A stretch of 64,000 nt of DNA from Pseudorhodobacter antarcticus (GTDB lineage Bacteria; Pseudomonadota; Alphaproteobacteria; Rhodobacterales; Rhodobacteraceae). Where the stretch lies: contig CAMAQR010000009.1 in assembly GCA_945860375.1 (NCBI GenBank), forward strand, positions 1-64,000, read 5' to 3'. Positions 1 through 8,906 of the stretch are shown piece by piece. A model generated the notes under the pieces. It saw nothing but the letters and a program-made list of their open reading frames with translations. It ran no database searches and had not been told where the DNA came from. The position numbers and the translations under genes are program-made. Each line of letters opens with the position of its first letter. The first letter of the stretch is position 1.

Positions 1-82
1 CGAGGCGGACCTTCCGATAAAGTTCCACGATTAAAATGCCCCCACCCTCCCTGTCGCCAGAAAGGGCCAAAGTGGCAAAGTT

Positions 83-916
83 TTACTCTGCCCGCAGCAA
101 GACTATCCCGCCACTTCCGTGGCAAACTTTTGCACTGCCGTTCTCAACACCAACAAGCTCACGCAGTTCCGCCAGCCGCTCATCTACGCTGACCAACTTT
201 CGCTTCCTGGATTCATTTGCTTCCTTCGAACTGATAAATGACTGAATTTGTTCAAGTAACTTCACTTGATTAAGAAGCAAATCATACTTTGTTTGCAGAT
301 CCGCATCCACAACAATAATGGTGTTGCTTGTCTGATTGCTATTTAAAACAACAGTTTGCTGCTGAACTTTGGGAGCGACAATAACTTCCGTTACTTGAGC
401 CGCCGGCGCAGGTTGCGGTGCAGCTTCTGCGGCAACTGGTGGTGCGTATAGCTCCTCCAGATATTGCTGCAAGAGAACGCAGTATCCATTTGGTTTTGAA
501 GCAACGATCTGAAGCGTCGACGTACCGCCTGCCTCACTCTTGAAATACGAAGTTCTAAGGAACTGATCTTGGAAGGAATCAAGCTCACCCGTGATGGGCT
601 TACCTATGCAGGCCTGAAGCTGCGAAATAGCGGTGTTGCTTCTACGACCCAAAACACCATCTGGCGTTCCCACATCAAAACCGAAATAGTTAAGAGCTTC
701 TTGTATTTCTTTGTTTTTTGCCCTGGTCTCGGCAGAAATTCCACCACCACCGCTCGACCTGTTAGCTGAATTGTTTTGGTTACTTGAAGCGCCCTAATTC
801 ATAATCGCCGCTCCAATCATTCCACTGATCAATCCCTGAACAAGATCGTTATCTGCAGTTGCTGGACTCGCGCAAATAATTGAAAGTGCACAAATCGCCC
901 CTGTAACTGCCTTCAC
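83..916 (-). pseudogene. Secreted peptidoglycan-binding-type protein, interrupted by an in-frame TAG
   Basis: A GTG start at 916 lies behind a good ribosome binding site (GGAGGAAAG). It opens a frame with a signal peptide of about 21 residues ending SPATA, but codon 41 is TAG (794-796). The same frame then stays open to the stop at 83. After the stop come a Ser/Gly-rich linker and a PG_binding_1-like segment (EIQEALNYFGFDVGTPDGVL), then an Ala/Pro-rich stretch and a probable coiled coil rich in Lys and Glu. Because the signal peptide and the domain share one frame, I read this as one gene with a nonsense mutation; a base-call error or readthrough is possible. The region is more AT-rich than its neighbours. 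The 82 bases to the left edge show nothing. Confidence 0.6.
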
Positions 917-1280
917 GTCACTTTCCTCCAAATTATGCAAACATATTCACTATTTCCGAGCATCCTCACCGAGGCGCCCCACCGTGTCAATCAAATATCA
1001 CAATCTCGCACAATTTCAGCAACATCAGGTTCAGCCGACATTCCCCAAGTGGTCGACTGCTTGACGGAAATAGCGCCTAAATCCGCCGCTGAGCAAGCTT
1101 TTTTTGCCCCAACCACCGCCCCACCTTGCAAGTCTCTGCATCCTTATGGTACCAGACCAACGGCGGAGCAGGATCCCTCCCGCCCCAGCCAACATCCTTG
1201 CAAATGGCGCTGCGCTGGTAGATTGCACTCTGGCAGCCCGAAATATTTGTCGGGTTTTGCCCGGTCTGAAAGGAAAGCTG
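917..1280. other. Intergenic region, divergent promoter space
   Basis: This stretch of about 360 bases separates the interrupted gene on the minus strand from the lipoprotein gene on the plus strand. No convincing coding frame is present. A small hairpin (CCCGA, an AT-rich loop, TCGGG, then TTTT) sits at about 1239-1260, just before the lipoprotein ribosome binding site. Otherwise I see nothing recognisable. Confidence 0.4.
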
Positions 1281-1730
1281 ATGTCCTTGCGTGTCCTTGG
1301 TCTTATGGCGGCTTTGGCGCTGTCTGCCTGCGGTTCCAGCCGCGAGATGCAGCTTTATCCGACCGCAGGGCCGTTCGCGGTGCAAACGCCACCACCAGTG
1401 ATCCGGGCCAAAGCCGACACCGCCGCCGAAACCTCGGGCGCGCTGACGTTCCGCTTGCCCGACCGCACCAAATGCGCGGGCACATGGTCGGCTTTGGCAC
1501 CAAAAGTGGTGGAGAAATCGCGCGGCCTGTCGCTTACCTTGCGCGGCGGTCCGGGCGGCAGTTTCGGCAATTCGGTGGAATCCGTGGGCGGCATCAACTC
1601 GGGTGAGATTTACGCCGTCTGCAAGGACGGCACCCGGGTTGAGGGGCAGTTCGTGATGGGGTCAAGCACCACCAGTGGCACCGGAACCGCCACCGACAGC
1701 CGTGGCAACACCTACAAACTGCTGTTCTGA
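1281..1730 (+). CDS. Small predicted lipoprotein of unknown function
   Basis: The 149-residue protein begins with a lipoprotein signal (MSLRVLGLMAALALSAC) whose lipobox cysteine is followed by GSS, so it should be lipid-anchored after export. The ATG at 1281 was chosen because AGGAAAG lies just upstream and the signal peptide starts there, although the frame is open further upstream. The mature part has a Thr/Ala-rich linker, then a Gly/Ser-rich C-terminal domain ending in a TDSRGNTYKLLF strand pattern. I do not recognise the domain. It converges on the acyltransferase gene, and the two 3' ends overlap by 19 bases. Confidence 0.7.
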   Translation: MSLRVLGLMAALALSACGSSREMQLYPTAGPFAVQTPPPVIRAKADTAAETSGALTFRLPDRTKCAGTWSALAPKVVEKSRGLSLTLRGGPGGSFGNSVESVGGINSGEIYAVCKDGTRVEGQFVMGSSTTSGTGTATDSRGNTYKLLF

Positions 1731-2740
1731 ACCAGCGCCCGCTGTGAGGGCAGGCCCATCGAAATCAGCACCGGATCGCGCTCCTGCCGGGCCACAAAGT
1801 CGGCCTTGCAGCGCAAACCCTGCCAATTCGCCGCGATCAAGGATTGCGCCACGGCGCCACCCAAGGTCGTCCCTGGCCCGGTCAGGATGAACAGATCAGG
1901 CGCAAATTCCCGGGCTGCGGTACGAATGGCGCGGGCGAAATCATAGGGTTGCGTCACCTGATGGCCCAAGGTGTAGTCCCATAAGGCAGCGGGCTTCACC
2001 GCCCCAGGCCACCAGACAGCACCCCGCCCGTCGATCAGCGGCACGTCGGGTTGGCCGAACAAAGCGGGTGCGATCCGCGCGCGGCCTTCGGCGGCCACCG
2101 GGGCCTGCAATCGGGTGTGAAAGCCCGCGTGATTGGCAAGACGCATGGGAAAGCGGCCCAGCACCGGCATTGCCGCCTCAAACGCCTCCAGCCCTGCGTC
2201 ATTGCCGGCCAGCACCAACATGCCGCCCAGATCGATCGACAGGCCCAGCACATGGCCAGGCCGCTGCGCGATGTCAGCCACCTGCGCCAGCAAGGCGGCC
2301 TTGCGCGCAGGGTCGGGCCGCCAGTCGTCATCCGTGCAGGGATAGATCAACTGGCCGCCGATCAGATGGGTCTGCATCAAGGTACCCATGGTGTTGACCA
2401 AGTCGAAGCCGTTTTGCGGGGTCAGCGCGCCTGCGCAGGCCAATGCCGAATACCAACCCATGGAGTTGCCCGTCACGGCGACCACCTTGACGCCCCTCAA
2501 CGCCAGATAATCTCCGAAGGTGGCGGCGTAGATCAACGCGCTGGCGTTGTCGCCCCGGGTGTGGCGGGCGACGGAATAGGTGCTGGCGCTGTCAAGCGCG
2601 GTCAGGGTGTCCTGACCCAAAGCCGTGCGGCGGGCGTCGAAATGCGCCAGCAGATCCGGGTCGGGAAAGCGGGCCAAAGACCCCAATTCCGTTTTGGTAT
2701 AAGTGCCACGACCGGGGCAGATCAGAACGGCAGTTTTCAT
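1712..2740 (-). CDS. FabD-like acyltransferase (ACP S-malonyltransferase family)
   Basis: The 342-residue protein has the acyltransferase fold signature: the nucleophile elbow GNSMGW with Ser93 and a later FHTR with His208, matching the Ser/His pair of FabD-type malonyl-CoA:ACP transacylases. At the position of the conserved arginine that holds the malonyl carboxylate (RGxxMQ in FabD) it has Met118 in NTMGTLMQ. The family assignment is secure, but malonyl specificity is doubtful and an acyl group without a free carboxylate is my inference. The start overlaps the stop of the upstream E1 gene by four bases (ATGA), so the two genes are probably translationally coupled. No acyl carrier protein or ketosynthase gene is visible nearby. 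Confidence 0.75.
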   Translation of the reverse strand: MKTAVLICPGRGTYTKTELGSLARFPDPDLLAHFDARRTALGQDTLTALDSASTYSVARHTRGDNASALIYAATFGDYLALRGVKVVAVTGNSMGWYSALACAGALTPQNGFDLVNTMGTLMQTHLIGGQLIYPCTDDDWRPDPARKAALLAQVADIAQRPGHVLGLSIDLGGMLVLAGNDAGLEAFEAAMPVLGRFPMRLANHAGFHTRLQAPVAAEGRARIAPALFGQPDVPLIDGRGAVWWPGAVKPAALWDYTLGHQVTQPYDFARAIRTAAREFAPDLFILTGPGTTLGGAVAQSLIAANWQGLRCKADFVARQERDPVLISMGLPSQRALVQNSSL

Positions 2741-4920
2741 ATTGATACCAATTTTTTAGCGGCCATTATTATGCTTTCACATGAAGGCATGGTGACGGCA
2801 TAGGCGGGCCCTGTTGCGATAAAGCTGTCAGCCGCCGTCAGACGCGCCAACCGCGCTGGACTGCGTTCGGTGAACAGCGCCATCAGCGCCTCGGCAACAC
2901 CGCCGGACTGGCGGGTTTCATCGACGATCAGGACATTCTTGCAGCCTTGCGTGGCCGCAATCAGCGCCTCTGCGGGCAAGGGTGACAGCCAGCGCAGGTC
3001 AATCAACCGGGTTTTGATGCCCGCGGCCACCAGCGCAGGCAGGGCTTGGTGCGACAGGTAATGCCCGTTGCCAAAGCTGACGATGGCAAGGTCGGTGCCG
3101 TCGCCCGTCACTCCCACCTCCCCCAGACCGATCAACTGGTCGGGCGCTGGGTAATGCGTCATCCAACCGCCGTCCTTATCGCCGTGCAGATCGCGCATCG
3201 GGTAAAGCGCGATGGGTTCCAAAAACACCACCAGCCGCTGTTCTTCACGCGCAAGACGCACGCATTCGCGCAGCATTTTCGCCGCATCCGCCCCGTTGGA
3301 CGGGCAGGCAAGGATCAACCCCGGAATGTCGCGCAGCACCGCGACCGAATTGTCGTTGTGAAAATGCCCGCCAAAGCCCTTTTGATACCCCAAGCCCGCA
3401 ATCCGCAGCACCATCGGGTTGCTGTATTGGCCGTTGGAAAAGAACGGCAGCGTCGCGGCCTCGCCGCGCAACTGATCCTCGGCGTTGTGCAGATAGGCGA
3501 GGAACTGGATTTCCGGCATCGGGATGAAACCGTTCTGCGCCATGCCGATGGCGAGGCCCAGGATCGACTGCTCATCCAGCAGGGTGTCGATCATCCGGTC
3601 GGCGCCAAAACGCGCAGCCAGCTTTTGCGTCACGCCGTAAACACCGCCTTTGCGCCCGACATCTTCGCCCATCATCACAATCTCACGGTGGGCCAGCATC
3701 AGGTCGGTCAGCGCCCAGTTCAGGATGCGGCTCATCGGTTGCGGATCGTCCATTTGCTTCAGATCGCCGCCGAAGGCCTGCGCGCGGGCCTCTGGACTGG
3801 GGCCATTGGTGGGGGTGCAGGCGCGCTTTGGCGGCACAATCGCCGCCATCACCTGCGCTGCAGTTTGCAGGCGCGGGCGGGCCACGGCCTCGGCGGCAAC
3901 GCGCTTGGTGCGGGCTTGGGTGTCGATGTAAACCGCCAGCGCCTGTTCTGGCAGCATCGCGCCCGATTGCTGCAACTGACGGACCATGTGCAGCAGCGGG
4001 TCTTGCGCTTCTTCAGCCTCGACCTCGGCGCGGGGCAGATAGGTGGTGGGCATATCGGCCCCGGCGTGGCCGTAAAGACGGATTGTACGAATGTGCAACA
4101 CGGCCGGTTTGCGTTTCAACCGCACGAAATCGGCAGCCTCTTGCGCGACGCGAAAAGTGTCGTACATGTCCAGCCCGTCGCAAGTGAAATAGGTCAGGCC
4201 GGGGCGGGACTGAAAGCTGGCGGCAATCCAACCCTTTGGAGTCTTGGTGGAAATCCCGATGCCATTGTCTTCACACACAAACAGCAATGGCATTGGCAGG
4301 TTCTGATAGGCCGTCCAGCCTGCGGCGTTGAACGCCCCTTGCGCGGTGGAGTGGTTGGCCGAAGCATCGCCAAAGCTGCACATCACAATCGCATCATCGG
4401 GCAGTTGCGCATGTTCGGGGCGGTGACGGCGCGCGGCCCCGATGGCATAGGCACTCCCCACCGCTTTGGGCAGATGCGACGCGATGGTTGAGGTTTGCGG
4501 CGGTATGTTCAGCGCGCGCGACCCCAAAACCTTGTGCCGCCCGCCTGAAATCGGGTCTTCGGACGAGGCTGCGAACGACAACAGCATGTCCCACAGGATC
4601 GTCTGTCCGGGAACCTGCCCCGCACGGGCGATCTGAAACGCGGCGTCGCGGTAGTGCAGGAAGGCCATGTCGGTGGGGCGCAAAGCGGTCGCAACCGCCG
4701 CCATGCCTTCGTGCCCCGACGAGCCGATGGTGTAAAACCCCTGCCCCACCCGCTGCATCGCGCGACTTGTGCGGTCCAGCGCGCGGCTTTGGCACGCGGC
4801 CAGATAAATCGCCACCGCATCCGTCGCGGTCAACGGCCCCTCTGGCGCGAGACCCGGCGGAAAATCATGGGCGGCCACCCGGCGCAGAAAGTTTTCATGC
4901 ACAATATTCGCGCGATCCAT
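2737..4920 (-). CDS. Fused alpha/beta 2-oxo acid dehydrogenase E1 component (thiamine diphosphate-dependent)
   Basis: About 727 residues. The N-terminal half is an E1-alpha domain with the thiamine diphosphate motif beginning GDASANHSTAQGAF and ending CEDNGIGIST. The C-terminal half is an E1-beta transketolase-like domain (MGEDVGRKGGVYGVT, FLAYLHNAEDQLRGE, FGNGHYLSHQALPAL). Such fusions resemble branched-chain 2-oxo acid dehydrogenase E1. The ATG at 4920 was chosen for its GGCGGAG ribosome binding site; an in-frame ATG at 4950 is an alternative, and the frame open to 5226 reads into non-coding scar sequence. No E2 or E3 gene lies in the window, so its acyl acceptor is unknown. It overlaps the FabD-like gene downstream by four bases. 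Confidence 0.8.
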   Translation of the reverse strand: MDRANIVHENFLRRVAAHDFPPGLAPEGPLTATDAVAIYLAACQSRALDRTSRAMQRVGQGFYTIGSSGHEGMAAVATALRPTDMAFLHYRDAAFQIARAGQVPGQTILWDMLLSFAASSEDPISGGRHKVLGSRALNIPPQTSTIASHLPKAVGSAYAIGAARRHRPEHAQLPDDAIVMCSFGDASANHSTAQGAFNAAGWTAYQNLPMPLLFVCEDNGIGISTKTPKGWIAASFQSRPGLTYFTCDGLDMYDTFRVAQEAADFVRLKRKPAVLHIRTIRLYGHAGADMPTTYLPRAEVEAEEAQDPLLHMVRQLQQSGAMLPEQALAVYIDTQARTKRVAAEAVARPRLQTAAQVMAAIVPPKRACTPTNGPSPEARAQAFGGDLKQMDDPQPMSRILNWALTDLMLAHREIVMMGEDVGRKGGVYGVTQKLAARFGADRMIDTLLDEQSILGLAIGMAQNGFIPMPEIQFLAYLHNAEDQLRGEAATLPFFSNGQYSNPMVLRIAGLGYQKGFGGHFHNDNSVAVLRDIPGLILACPSNGADAAKMLRECVRLAREEQRLVVFLEPIALYPMRDLHGDKDGGWMTHYPAPDQLIGLGEVGVTGDGTDLAIVSFGNGHYLSHQALPALVAAGIKTRLIDLRWLSPLPAEALIAATQGCKNVLIVDETRQSGGVAEALMALFTERSPARLARLTAADSFIATGPAYAVTMPSCESIIMAAKKLVSI

Positions 4921-4950
4921 CACCGTCTCCGCCTTGGTTTGCGCAGTCAT

Positions 4951-5250
4951 GGCATGCCGCAAACGGCTGCGAAAGCAGATCGGTACAAACTGCCCGAAAT
5001 CCGGCGCGGAATGCAGCAGATCACCGGAGCAACCGTCACATTGCCAACAGGTGACCAAACCACAGCGGCCAGTCAGCCCAAGGCACGCAGAGCCGCATTT
5101 TGCCAACTGACCTGTCTTGGTCTTGGTCTCAAACATCAACGGCAACGCTTGAACTGAAAGCCTTGATTTCTTCGGCCGTGGCGGCGGCGGGGGCTTTCCA
5201 GCCGGGGGTTTTTCTGGAACGCCCATTCATCAGTCTGGCGGCGTCGTTGA
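4951..5250. other. Non-coding stretch upstream of the E1 gene
   Basis: This part precedes the chosen E1 start. A minus-strand frame stays open through it, giving a Pro-rich and Cys-rich N-terminal extension unlike E1 proteins, so I treat it as untranslated sequence or insertion scar. No other gene, RNA or clear promoter could be assigned. Confidence 0.4.
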
Positions 5251-5463
5251 GCCAAGTCTGCGAAGACTTATGCGGCACGGCTCCGATACCCGCACCACTT
5301 CAACTTGGGCGATGACATGGGGACCATGCTGCACCGAAGGGGTCTGTGCTACAATTAGCACCTGCCGCAGTCCGCCTTGGCCCGCAAGACGACCCTGCAG
5401 GCGATGAAAGACTGGCAGAAACTGAAGCCGGGGTTGTTCAGAAGAACAACCCCGCTTCCTGAC
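5251..5463 (+). pseudogene. C-terminal remnant of an IS481-type transposase
   Basis: One plus-strand frame encodes a degraded C-terminus of the DDE transposase type found in IS481-group elements: MGTMLHRRGLCYN, a TAG stop at 5356-5358, then HLPQSALARKTTLQAMKDWQ and a KLKPGLFRR block. These match the family's typical LHRYxxLYNHxLPQSALxxKTPLQAMKDW ending as I remember it. The N-terminal catalytic part is absent and no terminal inverted repeats were found, so this is a scar and not a mobile element. It lies between the E1 gene and the end of gmaS. Confidence 0.7.
5429..5454 (-). terminator. Hairpin downstream of gmaS
   Basis: A perfect 11-bp inverted repeat (CGGGGTTGTTC / GAACAACCCCG) with an AGAA loop lies 56 bases beyond the gmaS stop on the minus strand. 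It lacks a strong T-run, so rho-independent termination is plausible but not certain. It is embedded in the transposase remnant. Confidence 0.5.
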
Positions 5464-5509
5464 GGGATGCGATATCTCGGCTCCGCACCCCGTAACCTAA
5501 GTCCTGAGC

Positions 5510-6817
5510 CTAGATATCGAGGGTGTTTTCGTGCTCCCATTTCGAGAAATGGCTGACGTAGCTGTCCCACTCTTTGGCCTTGAGTTTCAGGTAGGCGGCC
5601 GAGAATTCTTCGCCCATCGCGGCCTTCAATGTGCTGTCTTTGTCGTAGTCGCGCAAAGCATCCAGCAGGTTCAGCGGCAGTTTCGGTGCTCCGGTGACAG
5701 TCTGGCCTTGGGTATACATATCAATGTCATAACGTGGGCCCGGATCGGCTTTGGTGCGCACGCCGTCAAGGCCAGCCGCGAGGATCACCGCTTGCATCAG
5801 ATAGGGGTTCGCCGCGCCATCGGGCAGGCGCAATTCAAACCGTCCGGGGCCGGGAACGCGGACCATATGGGTGCGATTGTTGCCCGTCCATGTCACGGTG
5901 TTGGGTGCCCAAGTCGCCCCCGATGAGGTGCGCGGCGCATTGATGCGTTTGTAGCTGTTGACGGTCGGGTTGCAGATCGCGGCCAAAGCGCTGGCATGTT
6001 TCATGATGCCGCCGAGGAAGTTACGGCCACGGTCGGACAGACCAAGTTCTTTGGTATCATCGGAAAACACGTTGTTTTTGCCTGCCAGATCCCAAACCGA
6101 GATGTGGGCGTGGCAACCGGAGCCCGTCAGGCCCTTGAACGGTTTTGGCATGAAGGTGCAGCGCAACCCGTGCTTTTCGGCCACCGATTTCATCATGAAC
6201 TTGAAAAAGCTATGCTTGTCAGCGGTTTGCAAAACGTCGTCGTATTTCCAGTTCATCTCATACTGGCCCGTCGCGTCTTCGTGGTCGTTCTGGTAGGCCT
6301 CCCAGCCAAGTTCCAGCATGTAATCGCAGACTTCGGCGATCACATCATATTGCCGCATCATGGCTTGCTGGTCGTAGCAAGGTTTTTCGGCGTTATCATA
6401 GGGATCGGCGATTCTGTCGCCTTCGGGGGTCAGCAGGAAGAATTCAGGTTCGACGCCGGTTTTGACGCGCAGGCCTTCTTTCGCGGCCTCATCGACCAGT
6501 TTCCGCAGCACGTTGCGCGGGGCTTGAGCGACGGGTTTGCCCTCCATCACGCAGTTGGAGGCCAACCATGCGACTTCTTTTTTCCACGGCAGTTGGATGA
6601 CGGATGAGGCATCCGGCACGGCCATCATGTCGGGGTGGGCTGCGGTCAAATCGAGCCAGGTGGCAAAGCCCGCAAAGCCCGCGCCATCGACGGCCATGTC
6701 ATTGATCGCTTGCGCTGGCACCAGTTTGGCGCGCTGTGCACCGAACAGATCAGTGTAGCTGATCATAAAGTATTTGACGCCCTTTTCCTTGGCGTAGGCG
6801 GCTAAATCTTGGACCAT
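5510..6817 (-). CDS. gmaS: Gamma-glutamylmethylamide synthetase (glutamine synthetase family)
   Basis: This 435-residue glutamine synthetase-fold enzyme should ligate methylamine to glutamate with ATP, giving gamma-glutamylmethylamide, the entry step of the N-methylglutamate pathway. Visible motifs include the GSGCHAHISVWD region, the NPTVNSYKR segment and the FELRLPDGAANPYL block. Sequence alone does not separate GmaS from type III glutamine synthetases; the adjacent mgsABC genes do. The ATG at 6817 has an AGGGAG ribosome binding site eight bases upstream, and the longer frame adds an unrelated Arg/Pro-rich tail. It is the last gene of the mgsA-mgsB-mgsC-gmaS unit, 64 bases after mgsC. Confidence 0.88.
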   Translation of the reverse strand: MVQDLAAYAKEKGVKYFMISYTDLFGAQRAKLVPAQAINDMAVDGAGFAGFATWLDLTAAHPDMMAVPDASSVIQLPWKKEVAWLASNCVMEGKPVAQAPRNVLRKLVDEAAKEGLRVKTGVEPEFFLLTPEGDRIADPYDNAEKPCYDQQAMMRQYDVIAEVCDYMLELGWEAYQNDHEDATGQYEMNWKYDDVLQTADKHSFFKFMMKSVAEKHGLRCTFMPKPFKGLTGSGCHAHISVWDLAGKNNVFSDDTKELGLSDRGRNFLGGIMKHASALAAICNPTVNSYKRINAPRTSSGATWAPNTVTWTGNNRTHMVRVPGPGRFELRLPDGAANPYLMQAVILAAGLDGVRTKADPGPRYDIDMYTQGQTVTGAPKLPLNLLDALRDYDKDSTLKAAMGEEFSAAYLKLKAKEWDSYVSHFSKWEHENTLDI

Positions 6818-6881
6818 CTGGTCACTCCCTGTCGTCTTTTTTGTTTTGACGCGGGCCTGATTGTTCAGACCCGCCAATAGC

Positions 6882-8207
6882 TTAGAAACCGTTCTTGCCG
6901 GGTATCCAGTTGGTGCCCGCAAGGGGCACGCCCGCCATGGCCGCACCTTCGATGGTGATCGCGCAGAGATCTTCTGGCTCAAGGTTGTGCAGGTGGTTCT
7001 TGCCGCAGGCGCGGGCAATGGTTTGTGCCTCCAGCGTCAACACCTTGAGGTAGTTTTTCAAACGACGCCCGCCGAGGATCGGATCAAAGCGGTTGAAAAG
7101 CTCGGGGTCTTGAGTGGTGATGCCTGCGGGGTCTTTGCCTTCGTGCCAGTCATCATAAGCGCCGGCGGTGGTGCCGAGTTTGTTGTACTCGGATTCCCAA
7201 ATCGGGTCGTTGTCCCCCAAGGCGATCAGAGCGGCGGTGCCAATGGCGACGGCGTCTGCGCCCAAGGCCATGGCTTTGGCCACATCCGCGCCGGTGCGGA
7301 TGCCGCCCGAGACGATCAGTTGCACTTTGCGGTGCATGCCAAGGTCTTGCAGCGCCTTCACGGCGAGCGGGATGCAAGCAAGGATTGGCATGCCGACGTT
7401 TTCGATGAACACGTCTTGGGTGGCAGCGGTGCCGCCTTGCATGCCGTCGAGCACAACCACATCAGCACCGGCTTTGACGGCGAGGGCGGTGTCGTAATAG
7501 GGCCGTGCGCCGCCGATCTTGACATAGATCGGCTTTTCCCAGTCGGTGATCTCGCGGATCTCCATGATCTTGATTTCCAGATCATCGGGGCCGGTCCAAT
7601 CGGGATGGCGGCAGGCGGATCGCTGATCGATGCCTTTGGGAAGGTTGCGCATAGTGGCCACGCGGTCAGAGATTTTCTGGCCCAAGAGCATGCCGCCGCC
7701 ACCGGGTTTCGCACCTTGGCCGACGACGACTTCGATGGCATCGGCGCGGCGCAGATCGTCGGGGTTCATGCCGTAACGGCTTGGCAGATATTGATAAACG
7801 AGGGTGTTGGAATGGCCGCGTTCTTCTTCGGTCATGCCGCCGTCACCGGTGGTGGTCGAGGTGCCTGCGGCTGACGCTCCGCGACCCAAGGCTTCTTTGG
7901 CGGGGCCTGAGAGGGCGCCGAATGACATGCCTGCGATTGTGACAGGGATGTCGAGGTGGATGGGTTTCTTGGCAAAACGGGTGCCAAGCCAGACGTCGGT
8001 TGCGCATTTCTCGCGGTAACCTTCGAGGGGGTAGCGGCTGATGGAGGCCCCGAGAAACAGCAGGTCATCGAAATGCGGCAGTTTGCGTTTGGAACCGCCA
8101 CCACGGATGTCGTAAATCCCGGTGGCTGCAGCGCGGCGGATTTCGGCGTTGACGTCGTTGGAGAAGGTCCAGCTTTGCTTTGGCGGGGTATGGGGGAAAT
8201 CGCTCAT
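6882..8207 (-). CDS. mgsC: N-methylglutamate synthase subunit C (FMN-binding glutamate synthase domain)
   Basis: The 441-residue protein is a stand-alone FMN-binding glutamate synthase domain of the GltB type. It shows the TIM-barrel motifs MSFGALSGPAKEAL, GQGAKPGGGGMLLGQK, VKIGG, VVLDGMQGGTAATQ and SGGIRTGADVAKAMALGAD. In methylated-amine degraders this subunit, together with MgsA and MgsB, transfers the methylamino group from gamma-glutamylmethylamide to 2-oxoglutarate, giving N-methylglutamate. It starts seven bases after mgsB, so the genes are surely co-transcribed. In isolation it could be called a glutamate synthase large-subunit fragment; the locus argues for MgsC. Confidence 0.88.
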   Translation of the reverse strand: MSDFPHTPPKQSWTFSNDVNAEIRRAAATGIYDIRGGGSKRKLPHFDDLLFLGASISRYPLEGYREKCATDVWLGTRFAKKPIHLDIPVTIAGMSFGALSGPAKEALGRGASAAGTSTTTGDGGMTEEERGHSNTLVYQYLPSRYGMNPDDLRRADAIEVVVGQGAKPGGGGMLLGQKISDRVATMRNLPKGIDQRSACRHPDWTGPDDLEIKIMEIREITDWEKPIYVKIGGARPYYDTALAVKAGADVVVLDGMQGGTAATQDVFIENVGMPILACIPLAVKALQDLGMHRKVQLIVSGGIRTGADVAKAMALGADAVAIGTAALIALGDNDPIWESEYNKLGTTAGAYDDWHEGKDPAGITTQDPELFNRFDPILGGRRLKNYLKVLTLEAQTIARACGKNHLHNLEPEDLCAITIEGAAMAGVPLAGTNWIPGKNGF

Positions 8208-8214
8208 ATATGCC

Positions 8215-8904
8215 TCAGTACGACGACGCGTTGTCGATGTTGAATGTGTAGAGTTTGCGGGCGGAGCCGTAGCGTTTGAAATCGCCGGGCTTTGCCAGAT
8301 GGTCAGCTTCGCCGCGTTTCAGCAGGTCGGCAATGATGGCGAGATGCTCGGGGCGCATTTCTTTTTCGATACAGTCGGTGCCAAGGGATTTGACGGTGCC
8401 GCGCACGAACAGGTGGGCCTCGTAAAGGCTGTCCCCCAGCGCGTCACCGGCGTCGCCCAGCACAAGGATGTTGCCAGATTGCGCCATAAAGCAGGACATG
8501 TGGCCGATGCTGCCATGCACGACGATGTCGATGCCCTTCATCGAGATGCCGCAGCGCGATGAGGCGTTGCCCTTGATCACCAATAGGCCGCCGCGCCCGG
8601 TGGCACCTGCGTATTGGCTGGCGTCACCGTCAATGATTACGGTGCCGCTCATCATGTTCTCGGCCACGCCAGGTCCGGCGGAGCCTTTGACGCGGATGGT
8701 GGCTTGCTTGTTCATGCCGGCGCAATAATAGCCGGTGGAACCGCGCACGGTGATGTCGATGGGTGCGTCGACGCCGACGGCAATCGCGTGACTGCCTTTG
8801 GGGTTAATCACCTCCCATGCGGTCTGGTTGGTCTGGCCTTTTAGGTCATGGAGCGCTTGGTTCAGCGCGCGCAATCCCTGCGCTTCAAGGTCGAAAGTCT
8901 GCAT
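8215..8904 (-). CDS. mgsB: N-methylglutamate synthase subunit B (GXGXG domain)
   Basis: The 229-residue protein corresponds to the C-terminal beta-helix GXGXG domain of glutamate synthase, here on its own polypeptide. Repeating right-handed helix turns are visible (GSTGYYCAGMNKQATIRVKG, GDASQYAGATGRGGLLVIKG, GSIGHMSCFMAQSGNILVLG), each ending in a short Gly-rich turn. It should be the structural link between the amidotransferase (MgsA) and FMN (MgsC) subunits. It sits between them with gaps of two and seven bases. Confidence 0.85.
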   Translation of the reverse strand: MQTFDLEAQGLRALNQALHDLKGQTNQTAWEVINPKGSHAIAVGVDAPIDITVRGSTGYYCAGMNKQATIRVKGSAGPGVAENMMSGTVIIDGDASQYAGATGRGGLLVIKGNASSRCGISMKGIDIVVHGSIGHMSCFMAQSGNILVLGDAGDALGDSLYEAHLFVRGTVKSLGTDCIEKEMRPEHLAIIADLLKRGEADHLAKPGDFKRYGSARKLYTFNIDNASSY

Positions 8905-8906
8905 GT

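Noticed and set aside
935..1606. Plus-strand frame of 223 codons overlapping the lipoprotein gene
   Set aside because: It is in a different frame from the lipoprotein with its lipobox and ribosome binding site, and its sequence is Arg/Pro-rich shadow sequence.
3046..4491. Long plus-strand frame of 481 codons opposite the E1 gene
   Set aside because: It is the antisense shadow of a recognisable enzyme; His/Gln/Arg-rich composition is typical of such shadows in GC-rich DNA.
4921..5226. N-terminal extension of about 100 residues on the E1 fusion, rich in Pro and Cys
   Set aside because: The frame is open, but the added part is unlike E1 proteins and enters scar sequence, and a ribosome binding site supports the start at 4920.
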